From contig NZ_LBJG01000086.1 of NCBI RefSeq assembly GCF_028128765.1, forward strand, positions 1-64,000: 64,000 nt of DNA, read 5' to 3'. The notes below the pieces were generated by a model. It ran no database searches. It was not told where the DNA came from and worked only from the letters and a program-made list of their open reading frames with translations. Origin of the DNA: Bradyrhizobium sp. CCBAU 51627 (lineage in GTDB: Bacteria; Pseudomonadota; Alphaproteobacteria; Rhizobiales; Xanthobacteraceae). Shown piece after piece: positions 8,758-17,222 of the stretch. Position numbers and translations under genes: made by a program. Every line of letters begins with the position of its first letter. The stretch's first letter is position 1.

Positions 8758-10167
8758 TCATGGCTGCTTGGCTCCAGGTCCGGATGCACTCGGACTTGCT
8801 CCTGGCCCCGGTGCCGGTCCAGTCTGGCCCTTCTGGTCGCCTTCGCTGCTCTTTCGCTTGGCGCGGAACTCGGTGTCCTTGCTCTGGCCGTCCTTCTGAC
8901 CGTTCTTGGCGCCATTCTTGTTCTGAGCGTCGGGCGCACGTGTGCGCTTGCGCGGGGCGAGATCGGCCGACGGGGTCTGCTCGTCGCGGCCGATGATGAC
9001 CTTGGAGCCGTCGGAGAGATTGGCAAAGCCCGTGGTGACGACCTTGTCGTTCGCCGTCAGACCGCTCGCTATGACCGCGTCGTGCTCGTTCTGCTGGGTC
9101 ACCGTCACGGGCTTGGCCGAGACAATGTCGCCCTCGCCGATGACGTAGCTGAAGGTGCCGATCGGCCCGCGTTGCACCGCCGATGTCGGCACCACCAGCG
9201 CCTGTGTCAAGGTCTCGACCTTGAGGCGGACATTGACGAACTGGCCCGGCCAGAGCTGGTAATTCGCGTTGGGGAACTCGGCCTTGAGCCTGAGCGTGCC
9301 GGTGGTCTGGTCGACCTGGTTGTCGATACCGGTCAGCTTGCCGGTGTCGATCACGGTGACGCCGTCATTGCCGAACACATCGACCGACAGCGCGCCTTTC
9401 GCCGCGGCCGCATTGACGCGCATGATCTGCTGCTGCGGCAGGCTGAACCACACCGCGATCGGCTGCAATTGCGTGATGACGACGAGGCCGGTGGTGTCGG
9501 AGGCGTGGATGATGTTGCCCTGGTCGACCTGGCGCAGACCGACGCGGCCCGAGATCGGCGCGACGATCTTGGTGTAGCTCAGCGTCGCCGCCGCGTTGTC
9601 GATCGCGGCCTGGTCCGCCTTGACCAGCGCCTCGGTCTGCGCGACCAGCGCGCGCTGGGTGTCGGCCTGCTGCTTGGAGCCGGCATTGGAGGCGGCGAGC
9701 TGCTCGTAGCGCGTCAGGTCGATGCGCTGATTGGCGAGCTGGGCCTCGTCCTGCGCTTTCTTGGCGACGGCCTGGTCATAGGTCGCCTGGTAGAGCGCGG
9801 GGTCGATCTCGCCAAGCACGTCGCCCTTCTTGACGTCCTGGCCCTCGGTGAATTTCACCGCGATCAGTTTGCCGTCGACCTGGGAGCGCACGGTGACCGT
9901 ATTGAGCGCGCGGATCGCGCCGACGCCGTCGAGATAAACAGGAACATCCTGGACCTTGGGCGTCGCCGCAAGCACCGGCACCGGGAGATCGGGCCGCTGG
10001 TTGCGGCCGTTCGCCTGCTGCGGCTGCTGATGCATGATGGTCCAGCCGAGATAACCAAGGCCGCCGAGGATCGCGAGTGTGATCAGGGTCATGACGAAGC
10101 CGCGGCCGCGCGACTTTTTCGCCGTCCCGTCTTTCGCGCCGTCCTTCGTATCCGGCTTAAAGAGCAT
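8758..10167 (-). CDS. mdtA: RND periplasmic adaptor (membrane fusion protein), MdtA-like
   Basis: Links the RND pump to the outer-membrane channel. The 469-residue protein begins MLFKPDTKDGAKDG, has one N-terminal membrane anchor (FVMTLITLAILGGLGYLGWTI), then a barrel-sandwich/lipoyl region (VTVRSQVDGKLIAVKFTEGQ), an alpha-hairpin rich in Ala/Gln/Glu, the second lipoyl half (ISGRVGLRQVDQGN) and a beta-barrel. The last ~70 residues are low-complexity, charged and Pro/Gly-rich (KRKSSEGDQKGQTGPAPGPG), longer than usual. The start overlaps the end of the outer-membrane factor gene by 11 nt. An in-frame ATG 22 codons upstream is less likely. Confidence 0.9.
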   Translation of the reverse strand: MLFKPDTKDGAKDGTAKKSRGRGFVMTLITLAILGGLGYLGWTIMHQQPQQANGRNQRPDLPVPVLAATPKVQDVPVYLDGVGAIRALNTVTVRSQVDGKLIAVKFTEGQDVKKGDVLGEIDPALYQATYDQAVAKKAQDEAQLANQRIDLTRYEQLAASNAGSKQQADTQRALVAQTEALVKADQAAIDNAAATLSYTKIVAPISGRVGLRQVDQGNIIHASDTTGLVVITQLQPIAVWFSLPQQQIMRVNAAAAKGALSVDVFGNDGVTVIDTGKLTGIDNQVDQTTGTLRLKAEFPNANYQLWPGQFVNVRLKVETLTQALVVPTSAVQRGPIGTFSYVIGEGDIVSAKPVTVTQQNEHDAVIASGLTANDKVVTTGFANLSDGSKVIIGRDEQTPSADLAPRKRTRAPDAQNKNGAKNGQKDGQSKDTEFRAKRKSSEGDQKGQTGPAPGPGASPSASGPGAKQP

Positions 10168-11599
10168 TGACCGGTTTCTCCATTCGCGGCTCCCAGCCGC
10201 CACCAAGCGCCTGATACAGGCTAACGATGGCAAGAAGCCGTGCGAGCTGCGCTTGCGACAGCGCGTCTTCGGCCTGGAACAGCGTCAGCTGGGTGTTGAG
10301 CACGGTAACGATATCGGCCGTGCCGGCGCGCAGCTGCTGCTCGGCGAGGTCGAAGGCGCGCCGTGACGCGTTGACGACATCGCGCTGCAATTGCAGCTTG
10401 AGCGTGGTCTGCTTGATCGAAAACAGCGCGTTGTCGACGTCGGTAAAGGCCTGGACGATGGTCTTGCGGTAGGTCTGCAGCAACTCGTCCTTCCGCGCCT
10501 TGGCATATTCGAAATTGCCGAGGATCCTGCCACCGTCGAAGATCGGCTGTGTCGCGCTGCCGACCAGCTGGAAGAACGCCGCGTGCGGCTGGAACAGCGA
10601 GACCAGCGCCGAGCTCTGATAGCCGCCATTGCCGGTGAGCTGGATGGTCGGGAAGAACTGCGCGCGGGCATTGCCGATATTGGCTGTTGCGGAGGCGAGC
10701 TGGGCCTCCTGCCGGCGGATGTCGGGCCGCTGCGTCAACAGCTCCGACGGCAGGCCCGGCGTGACGCGCGGGATCGCGATCCGGTCCAGCGAGCCGCCCG
10801 CGAGGCGCACGCTCTCCGGCGGTCGCGATACCAGCACCGCGAGCGCATTGGTGTTCTGGTCGAGGGTCTGGCGCAACGGCGGCACCAGCGCTTTCTGATT
10901 GGCCAGCACGCTCTCCTGCTGGGCGACATCGAGATCGGTCCCCGTCCCCGCCTTGCGGCGCTCGCGGATGGCATCGAGGATGCGTTGGGCGCTGGCGATG
11001 TTGCGCTGGGCGGTGCGCAGGCGGTCCTGCGAGGCCAGCACCTGGAAATAGGCATTGGCAACGGCTGCAAGCGTCGTCAGCGCGACGGTGTCGCGGTCGA
11101 AGCGGTTGGCATGGGCGGTCTCCTCCGCCGTTTGCAGCGCGTCGCGGTTCTGCCCCCAGAAGTCGAGCTGGTAGCTGGCACTCAGCGAAGCCTGGTAATT
11201 GACGACCTCGCGGCCGCCGTTGGTGAGTCCCGAAGCCGAGGAGCCGGAGGTGCGCGAATAAGCCTCTTGTCCGGTCCCCGACAGGCTCGGCAACAATGCC
11301 GCGCCCGCCTGCCGCGCTTGCGCGTCGGCCTCGACGATGCGCGACACGGCTGCGGCGATGTCGAGGTTGACGGTCTGCGCCTCCTCCATCAGCTGCGACA
11401 GCTCCGCCGAGCGGAAGCCGCGCCACCAATCCAGCGACGGCGGCGCATCGGCCTTTCCGGCGTATTTGTATTGCGCGGGCACATCCAGCGCGGGATCGGG
11501 CAGGTCCTGGGTCAGCACGCAGGCACCCAAGCTCGACGCAAGGCACACCACCGCGACCGCACGCAGCGTTCGGGATGCAGGTCCAATGAACTGCCGCAT
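10157..11599 (-). CDS. outer-membrane efflux lipoprotein, NodT/OprM-like
   Basis: TolC-like exit duct of the RND system, 480 residues. It begins MRQFIGPASRTLRAVAVVCL and has a lipobox LGAC with the lipidated Cys at residue 27. The mature part opens with the usual PAL.VP..Y stretch and WWRGF, then two outer-membrane-efflux repeats with long amphipathic helices (FDRDTVALTTLAAVANAYFQVLA; KTIVQAFTDVDNALFSI). It is the first gene of the operon lipoprotein-mdtA-mdtB-mdtC. The frame is open further upstream, but that part has no signal features. No dedicated regulator is seen next to the operon. Confidence 0.9.
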   Translation of the reverse strand: MRQFIGPASRTLRAVAVVCLASSLGACVLTQDLPDPALDVPAQYKYAGKADAPPSLDWWRGFRSAELSQLMEEAQTVNLDIAAAVSRIVEADAQARQAGAALLPSLSGTGQEAYSRTSGSSASGLTNGGREVVNYQASLSASYQLDFWGQNRDALQTAEETAHANRFDRDTVALTTLAAVANAYFQVLASQDRLRTAQRNIASAQRILDAIRERRKAGTGTDLDVAQQESVLANQKALVPPLRQTLDQNTNALAVLVSRPPESVRLAGGSLDRIAIPRVTPGLPSELLTQRPDIRRQEAQLASATANIGNARAQFFPTIQLTGNGGYQSSALVSLFQPHAAFFQLVGSATQPIFDGGRILGNFEYAKARKDELLQTYRKTIVQAFTDVDNALFSIKQTTLKLQLQRDVVNASRRAFDLAEQQLRAGTADIVTVLNTQLTLFQAEDALSQAQLARLLAIVSLYQALGGGWEPRMEKPVNAL

Positions 11600-12367
11600 G
11601 GCTGGAATCCGCTGTGTCCAGTCCACCCCCCTGCCGGCCAGACCGTGCCATCGCCGCACGGCCGGATTGGCCGATTCGCTGGCGGACGGCCGGAGGCCTT
11701 TCTGAAACTCGTTCACAGCGTGATGCTTTCTGCGCAACCTGAAATCCATATTAGCCGGGTGCGGAACCGCGGGACAGTCCCGCACCTGCTAAGCGCACAG
11801 CCAGCCAAAGCGAGGCGAGAACGACTCGAGCGAAAGATGTCCTTGTCTCGCAAGGACTTCTTCCGCTTCCGAAACAGTCGGAAACGCGGTCCAGCTTACC
11901 AAGATTTCATGTGATATTGCAGCCACAGTTGCCCCGAGGCGCCGAACCGGGAGCTCGGCTCGCCCGCAACGCACGGTCGTCATCTCTCGTGGTCGTCGGA
12001 ACCGGCCCGACCGTCCGTTGACCGCGACCGGCGGCCATAGCCATGGCCGTCACGAGAGCTTTGACCATGCGTCATCGCCGCGCATAGCGATTAGATGCTG
12101 CGATGCTCGCCGACGCAGAACCGCGCGGCCGCGACATCCATCGTCATCGGTTATTCCGAATAGAATCCTTCCGTATCGCGCGGTTTTGGCCGAAGGGGAG
12201 ACAATCGGCGCCTCGTCCAGATGCCGCAGGGCAGCGTAACCGTGAAACCATCTTGGCGCGCGGCAAAACACGCCCCTATATTATTGATCGCTGACCATTT
12301 GCCGGGGCGCGCTCTGGTCCAGCGATAGGAGCGGGATGGGCGCGCTCGGGCAGTATCCGTTGGGGCT
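11600..12367. other. intergenic region between divergent genes
   Basis: 768 nt between the efflux operon (leftward) and the cyclopropane-synthase-like gene (rightward). No open frame here has convincing composition or start. It should hold both promoters, but I could not pick out reliable -35/-10 pairs. Confidence 0.45.
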
Positions 12368-13609
12368 ATGGATCTGCCGATGTCGAATGCCGTCTCGGTG
12401 ACACCTGATGACGTCGAAACCGTGCTCGCGGACCTGCCGCGCATCGTTCGCCTTGCGCTTACCTTCGGCTCGCGACTGCGGCGCGGCACGCTCGATGTCA
12501 CTCTGCCAGATGGGCGCGTGATCCGGCTCGGCGGACTCGAGCCGGGTCCAAACGCCGCCATGCGCCTGCACAATTATGGCTTTGCCTCGCGTCTGATCAA
12601 CGGCGGCGACATCGGCATTGCGGAGGCCTATCTCGCCAGCGATTGGGATACACCCGATCTGACGCAGTTTCTCTACCTGTTCTGCCTGAACCACGAGCTG
12701 ATCCAGGCCATGTTGCGTGACAAGCCGCTGATGCGGTTCGTTCAGATGGTGCAGCACTGGTTCAACCGCAACACGCGCCGCCAGGCCCGGCGCAACATCC
12801 ACGCCCATTACGACATCGGCAATGAATTCTACTCGGCCTGGCTCGATCCGAGCATGACCTATTCGTCGGCCTTGTTCGAGGAATCGACCACGGACCTCAC
12901 GGCCGCCCAGACCAACAAATATCGCCGCCTCGCCGAGGCGCTCGACCTGAAGCCGGGCCAGAAGCTGCTCGAGATCGGCTGTGGCTGGGGCGGCTTCGCC
13001 GAATTTGCCGCCAAGACTTATGGCGCGCGCGTGGTTGGATTGACGATCTCGACTGAGCAGCGCGACTTCGCGCAGAAGCGCATCCACGAAGCCGGCCTCG
13101 CCGAGAAAGTCGAAATTCGCCTGCAGGACTATCGCGATGAACGTGACCGGTACGACCGGATCGCCTCGATCGAGATGATCGAGGCGGTCGGCGAGCAGTT
13201 CTGGCCGCGCTATTTCGCACAGCTGCGTGATCGGCTGCTGCCGGGCGGATTGGCCGGCATCCAGGCCATCACGATCCAGGACAGACTTTTCCAGGGCTAC
13301 CGGCGTGAGGTCGACTTCATCCAGCGCTATGTCTTTCCCGGCGGGATGCTGCCCTCGCCGGCGGTGTTGAAGTCGCTCGGAGACCGGTTCGGCGTTCCTG
13401 TCATCCGCGAGCACATCTTCGGGCAAGATTATGCCAAGACGCTCGCCACCTGGCGAAGTAATTTCCGCGCGGCGTGGCCGGGTCTCGTGCCGCTCGGTTT
13501 CGACGACAGGTTCCGGCGGCTGTGGGAGTACTATCTCGCTTATTGCGAGGCCGGATTCCTCTCCGGCAATATCGACGTCCGACAGGTCATCTTCGCAAAG
13601 CAGCAATAA
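12368..13609 (+). CDS. cyclopropane-fatty-acyl-phospholipid synthase family methyltransferase
   Basis: SAM-dependent enzyme of the Cfa/CmaS family, 413 residues. Family members add a methylene from SAM to double bonds of membrane phospholipid acyl chains. The N-terminal lipid-binding domain is followed by HYDIGNEFYSAWLDPSMTYS, the family signature, and the SAM-binding glycine motif LLEIGCGWGGFAEFA near residue 200. Later come SIEMIEAVGEQFWP and a C-terminal W..YYLAYCEAGF segment, also typical. The length matches the family. ATG 12368 is used; the internal ATG at 12380 (MSNAVSV) is an alternative. Monocistronic in appearance, with cysK-like gene 83 nt downstream on the same strand. Confidence 0.88.
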   Translation: MDLPMSNAVSVTPDDVETVLADLPRIVRLALTFGSRLRRGTLDVTLPDGRVIRLGGLEPGPNAAMRLHNYGFASRLINGGDIGIAEAYLASDWDTPDLTQFLYLFCLNHELIQAMLRDKPLMRFVQMVQHWFNRNTRRQARRNIHAHYDIGNEFYSAWLDPSMTYSSALFEESTTDLTAAQTNKYRRLAEALDLKPGQKLLEIGCGWGGFAEFAAKTYGARVVGLTISTEQRDFAQKRIHEAGLAEKVEIRLQDYRDERDRYDRIASIEMIEAVGEQFWPRYFAQLRDRLLPGGLAGIQAITIQDRLFQGYRREVDFIQRYVFPGGMLPSPAVLKSLGDRFGVPVIREHIFGQDYAKTLATWRSNFRAAWPGLVPLGFDDRFRRLWEYYLAYCEAGFLSGNIDVRQVIFAKQQ

Positions 13610-13692
13610 GAGTTTGCGCCCTCGCCTTGTGTGGCCCGCGACCCTACTTTAGGGTCGCGCCCATATCGTGAACCAGCCGGTAATTGCCTGAC

Positions 13693-14727
13693 ATGACCAT
13701 CAAAAACGACGTTGTCGAAGCCATCGGCAACACTCCGCTCATCAAGCTCAAGCGCGCGTCCGAACTGACCGGCTGCACGATCCTCGGCAAGGCCGAGTTC
13801 ATGAATCCCGGCCAGTCGGTCAAGGATCGTGCCGGCAAATGGATGATCCTGGAAGCCGAGAAACGCGGCGAGCTGAAGCCGGGGGGCCTCGTGGTCGAAG
13901 CAACCGCCGGCAACACCGGCATCGGCCTTGCCGTGGTGGCAAGCGCGCGCGGCTATCGCACGCTGATCGTGATTCCGGAGACGCAGAGCCAGGAGAAGAA
14001 GGACTTTCTGAAGCTGTGCGGTGCCGAGCTCCTGGAATCGCCGGCACTGCCCTACTCCAATCCCAACAACTACCAGCATGTCGGCCGCCGCCTTGCCGAC
14101 GAGCTGCGCAAGACCGAGCCGAACGGCGTGCTGTTCGCCGACCAGTGGAACAACCTCGACAACGCGAAGGCGCATTACGACTCGACCGGCCCCGAGATCT
14201 GGGCGCAGACCGGCGGCAAGATCGACGGGTTCGTCTGTTCAGTCGGCAGCGGCGGTACGCTCGCCGGCATCAGCCGCTTTCTGAAAGAGAAGAACAAGGA
14301 CATCCGGATTGCCTGCGCCGATCCGCACGGAGCCGGCATGTTCGAATACTTCAGGACCGGCGAAGCCAAGGCGACGCCCGGTGACTCCATCACGGAAGGC
14401 ATCGGGCTCGGCCGCAAAACCGCGATCGTCGAAAGCGCGAAGGTCGACGATGCCTATCTCATCCCCGACGCTGAAGCTGTCACGATGATCTACGAGCTGC
14501 TCCAGCACGAAGGCCTGTGCCTCGGCGGCTCCACCGGCATCAACATCGTCGGCGCGCTGCGCCTCGCTAAGCAGCTCGGGCCGGGCAAGACCATCGTTAC
14601 CATCCTGTGCGATTCCGGCAGCCGCTATCAGTCAAAGCTGTTCAATGCCGACTTCATGCGCGCCAAGAACCTGCCGGTGCCGGAATGGCTGGAGAAACGC
14701 AGCAACATCAAGCTGCCGTTCGTCTAA
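13693..14727 (+). CDS. cysK: cysteine synthase A (O-acetylserine sulfhydrylase)
   Basis: PLP enzyme that makes L-cysteine from O-acetylserine and sulfide in the cytoplasm. 344 residues, fold type II. The Schiff-base lysine is K44 in NPGQSVKDRAGKW. The substrate loop TAGNTGIG, the PLP-phosphate loop GSGGTLAG and the C-terminal SGSRYQSKLFN are all present. It is somewhat longer than the ~310-residue E. coli CysK because of inserts around residues 110-160, as in many alphaproteobacterial cysteine synthases. ATG 13693 is the natural start; a TTG three codons earlier is in frame. Cystathionine beta-synthase activity cannot be excluded from sequence alone. Confidence 0.88.
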   Translation: MTIKNDVVEAIGNTPLIKLKRASELTGCTILGKAEFMNPGQSVKDRAGKWMILEAEKRGELKPGGLVVEATAGNTGIGLAVVASARGYRTLIVIPETQSQEKKDFLKLCGAELLESPALPYSNPNNYQHVGRRLADELRKTEPNGVLFADQWNNLDNAKAHYDSTGPEIWAQTGGKIDGFVCSVGSGGTLAGISRFLKEKNKDIRIACADPHGAGMFEYFRTGEAKATPGDSITEGIGLGRKTAIVESAKVDDAYLIPDAEAVTMIYELLQHEGLCLGGSTGINIVGALRLAKQLGPGKTIVTILCDSGSRYQSKLFNADFMRAKNLPVPEWLEKRSNIKLPFV

Positions 14728-14788
14728 GTCCAAGAGGGGTTCGGCTCGAGCTCGGCGCAGTTCCATGGGGCGGCCCCTGCGGGACCGA

Positions 14789-14955
14789 TTATGCGGTCAT
14801 CGTCGCACAATAATCGCGCCAGAACCGGCGATAGGCCGCCTCTACCCTGCTCGCGTAGATCTCGACATTGCCGGCGGGCGAAGCTGCGATCTGTGCTGGC
14901 AAGCCCGCGCGCAGCTTGGCCAGATGGCCGTGCCTCCGGAATCTTGCGGCAATCA
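14789..14955 (-). pseudogene. C-terminal remnant, possibly of a SPINDLY/TPR O-GlcNAc-transferase-like protein
   Basis: An open frame of about 55 codons runs leftward to a TAA at 14789-14791, with no usable start, overlapping the last bases of the ABC ATPase gene. Its translation contains HLAKLRAGLPAQIAASPAGN followed by VEIYASRVEAAYRRFWRDYC. This resembles, from memory, the C-terminal tail of SPINDLY-family glycosyltransferases (LRAxL...ASP...ARxxEAAYRxMWxxWC). I infer a truncated leftover rather than a functional gene. It could also be a chance frame. Confidence 0.35.
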
Positions 14956-15690
14956 GCGCAGAATCTGGCTGAGGAACAGTTTTGTGCGGGCATGCTGCGG
15001 GGTGGCGAAGAATTCGTTCGGCGTGTTGGCCTCGATGATCTGGCCGGCATCCATGAAAATGACGCGGTTGGCGACCTCGCGGGCAAAGCCCATCTCGTGG
15101 GTCACGACCAGCATGGTCATGCCCTCTTTCGCCAGGTCGACCATGGTGTCGAGAACCTCCTTGACCATTTCAGGATCGAGCGCCGAGGTTGGCTCGTCGA
15201 ACAGCATCACCTTCGGATTCATCGTCAGGGCGCGTGCGATCGCGACCCGTTGCTGCTGACCGCCGGACATCTGACCGGGAAACTTGTTGGCCTGATGCGG
15301 GATCTTGACCCGCTCCAGGAACTTCATCGCGGTCTCCTCGGCATCCTTCTTGGGAATGTTGCGGACCCAGATCGGTGCCAGCGTGCAGTTGTCGAGCACG
15401 GTGAGATGCGGAAACAGATTGAAACTCTGGAACACCATGCCGACCTCGCGGCGCACCGCGTCGACATGCTTGAGGTTCGGCCCGAGCTCGATGCCGTCGA
15501 CGACGATCTCGCCCTCCTGGAACTCCTCCAGCGCATTGATGCAGCGGATCAGCGTCGACTTGCCCGAGCCCGACGGACCGCAGATCACGATCCGCTCGCC
15601 CTTCTCGACCTCGAGGTCGATGTCGCGCAGCACGTGAAAGTCGCCGTACCATTTGTTGAGGCCGGATATCTTGACGATGGGGTCGGACAT
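14953..15690 (-). CDS. aapP: general L-amino-acid ABC transporter ATP-binding protein AapP
   Basis: ATPase that powers the AapQM permease, 245 residues. Walker A is GPSGSGKST near residue 40, followed by the Q-loop (VFQSFNLFPHLTV), the ABC signature MSGGQQQRVAIARAL, Walker B VMLFDEP and the switch histidine VVTHEMGFA. The start MSDPIVKISGLNKWYGDFHV is preceded by GGAG at 6 nt. An ATG four codons earlier (15702) overlaps the stop of aapM as TGATG, so either start implies coupling. Last gene of aapJQMP. Polar amino acid family (GlnQ/HisP type). Confidence 0.93.
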   Translation of the reverse strand: MSDPIVKISGLNKWYGDFHVLRDIDLEVEKGERIVICGPSGSGKSTLIRCINALEEFQEGEIVVDGIELGPNLKHVDAVRREVGMVFQSFNLFPHLTVLDNCTLAPIWVRNIPKKDAEETAMKFLERVKIPHQANKFPGQMSGGQQQRVAIARALTMNPKVMLFDEPTSALDPEMVKEVLDTMVDLAKEGMTMLVVTHEMGFAREVANRVIFMDAGQIIEANTPNEFFATPQHARTKLFLSQILR

Positions 15691-15701
15691 GGTGAGCTCC
15701 A

Positions 15702-17222
15702 TCAGTTGCGGCGGTGGGCGTTGAGACGACGCTCGACGAAGAGCGAATAGCGCGACATGCCAAAGCAGAAGGTGAAGTAGATGATTCCGGTGAACGCAAA
15801 TCCGGTGAAGGCGGTCGAGGGCGTGGTCCAGACCGGATCGGCGAATGAGGCGCGCAGCGAGCCGAGCAGATCGAACAATGCGACGATCGAGACCAGCGAC
15901 GTGTCCTTGAACAGCGAGATGAAGCTGTTGACGATCGCGGGAATGACGTGGCGCAACGCCTGTGGCAGCACGATCAGCGAAGTCGTCTTCCACCAGGACA
16001 AGCCGAGCGCGGAGGCTGCCTCGCCCTGCCCGCGCGGCACCGCCGCCAGACCGCCGCGCAAGTTCTCGGCCTGATAGGCGCCGGTGAACAGCGAAACGCC
16101 GATCAGTGCGCGTACCAGGCCGTCGACGGTGAAGTTCCCCGGCAGGAACAAGGGCAGCATGTAGGTCGCGAAGAACAGCACGGTGATCAACGGCACCCCG
16201 CGCCAGAATTCGATATAGGTGATCGAGAAGATCCGGATCAGGGGAATGGTCGATCGCCGGCCGAGCGCCAGCGCAATGCCGATCGGCAATGACGCCACGA
16301 TGCCGGTAATTGCGATCACCAGCGTCACCAGCAACCCGCCCCACAGCCGCGTATCGACGATCGGCAGGCCGCCGTGATCCAGCCCCATCAGCTTGATCAC
16401 CGCGGCCATTGCCGCGAACGTGGCGAGGCTGCCGACCAAGGGCCGCGAACCTCCGCGCGCTCCGCCACCGAGCACGAACAGGATCACCGATACGATCACG
16501 GCAGTGATCAGGAAGTCGAGCCAAGGCCCCTGTCCTGCCGCCTGCATCTGATCGCGCAGCCAGGTCAATGGAAAGATCACCCAGTGCAGCAACGTGCCGA
16601 CCAGCGCGATAATGCCGCCGATCGCCCAGAGCAGCGGGCCGACGGCCGACGTCTTGCTCAGGCCGACCAGAACCTCACCGACTCCGCTGATGCTGTCGGC
16701 GAACAATTGCAGCAGGTCCGCCACCCAGCTCACGCCGAAGCCGGTGATGCCGCCGCCATGCAGCAGGAAGAATGCGACCGCGGGAAAGGCGAAGAAGAAC
16801 AGCCCGGCATTCAAGCCCTTGGAAGGAAGCTTCGGAATGAGCAGCGGCAAGAGCAGCACTGCGCCGAGCGCGAAGGTCAGGTTGACCCGCCAGAGCTCGG
16901 CCGCGGGATAGAAGCCGTAGAAAAGCTGAGTGAACTTGGCCTGGATGAAGGGCCAGCAGGCGCCAACCGGATGGCCTGCATTCTCGGCGAGGCAGGCCGT
17001 GCGATCCTTGCCGCTCCAGACCGCATCGACCAGCAGGAACTTGATGGTGGGAACGACGGTGTACCAGACCAGCAACAGGCCGAGGATCGTCAGCAGGATA
17101 TTGGTCGGAGAGTTCAACAGGCGCGTGCGCGCAAAGCCGAGGAAACCGGTTGTCGTCACCGGCGCCGGGCGCTCGGCAACCAGATCCCGCCGGACAAAGG
17201 AGGACGCGGCCAGATCGCTCAT
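15702..17222 (-). CDS. aapM: general L-amino-acid ABC transporter permease AapM, enlarged
   Basis: Inner-membrane permease subunit, 506 residues. The N-terminal part has the AapM hallmarks LVDAVWSGKDRTACLAE and VGACWPFIQAKF. The transport domain near the C-terminus has the EAA-type loop (AASALGLSWWKTTSLIVLPQALR). From memory, Rhizobium AapM has about 384 residues, and the excess here sits at residues ~160-288: extra hydrophobic stretches (LLWAIGGIIALVGTLLHWVI; FLITAVIVSVILFVLGG) inserted between the first helices and the conserved WGGLLVTLVIAITGIVASLP. The start overlaps the aapQ stop by 4 nt (ATGA). Confidence 0.9.
   Translation of the reverse strand: MSDLAASSFVRRDLVAERPAPVTTTGFLGFARTRLLNSPTNILLTILGLLLVWYTVVPTIKFLLVDAVWSGKDRTACLAENAGHPVGACWPFIQAKFTQLFYGFYPAAELWRVNLTFALGAVLLLPLLIPKLPSKGLNAGLFFFAFPAVAFFLLHGGGITGFGVSWVADLLQLFADSISGVGEVLVGLSKTSAVGPLLWAIGGIIALVGTLLHWVIFPLTWLRDQMQAAGQGPWLDFLITAVIVSVILFVLGGGARGGSRPLVGSLATFAAMAAVIKLMGLDHGGLPIVDTRLWGGLLVTLVIAITGIVASLPIGIALALGRRSTIPLIRIFSITYIEFWRGVPLITVLFFATYMLPLFLPGNFTVDGLVRALIGVSLFTGAYQAENLRGGLAAVPRGQGEAASALGLSWWKTTSLIVLPQALRHVIPAIVNSFISLFKDTSLVSIVALFDLLGSLRASFADPVWTTPSTAFTGFAFTGIIYFTFCFGMSRYSLFVERRLNAHRRN

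Noticed and set aside
12281..13606. 441-codon frame antisense to the cyclopropane-synthase-like gene
   Set aside because: The plus-strand product has clear catalytic motifs; the antisense translation has none and no start signal.
14953..16524. One long frame that would fuse a 5' extension to the AapP ATPase
   Set aside because: The extension is the out-of-frame reading of aapM; the ATPase proper starts at 15690 or 15702.
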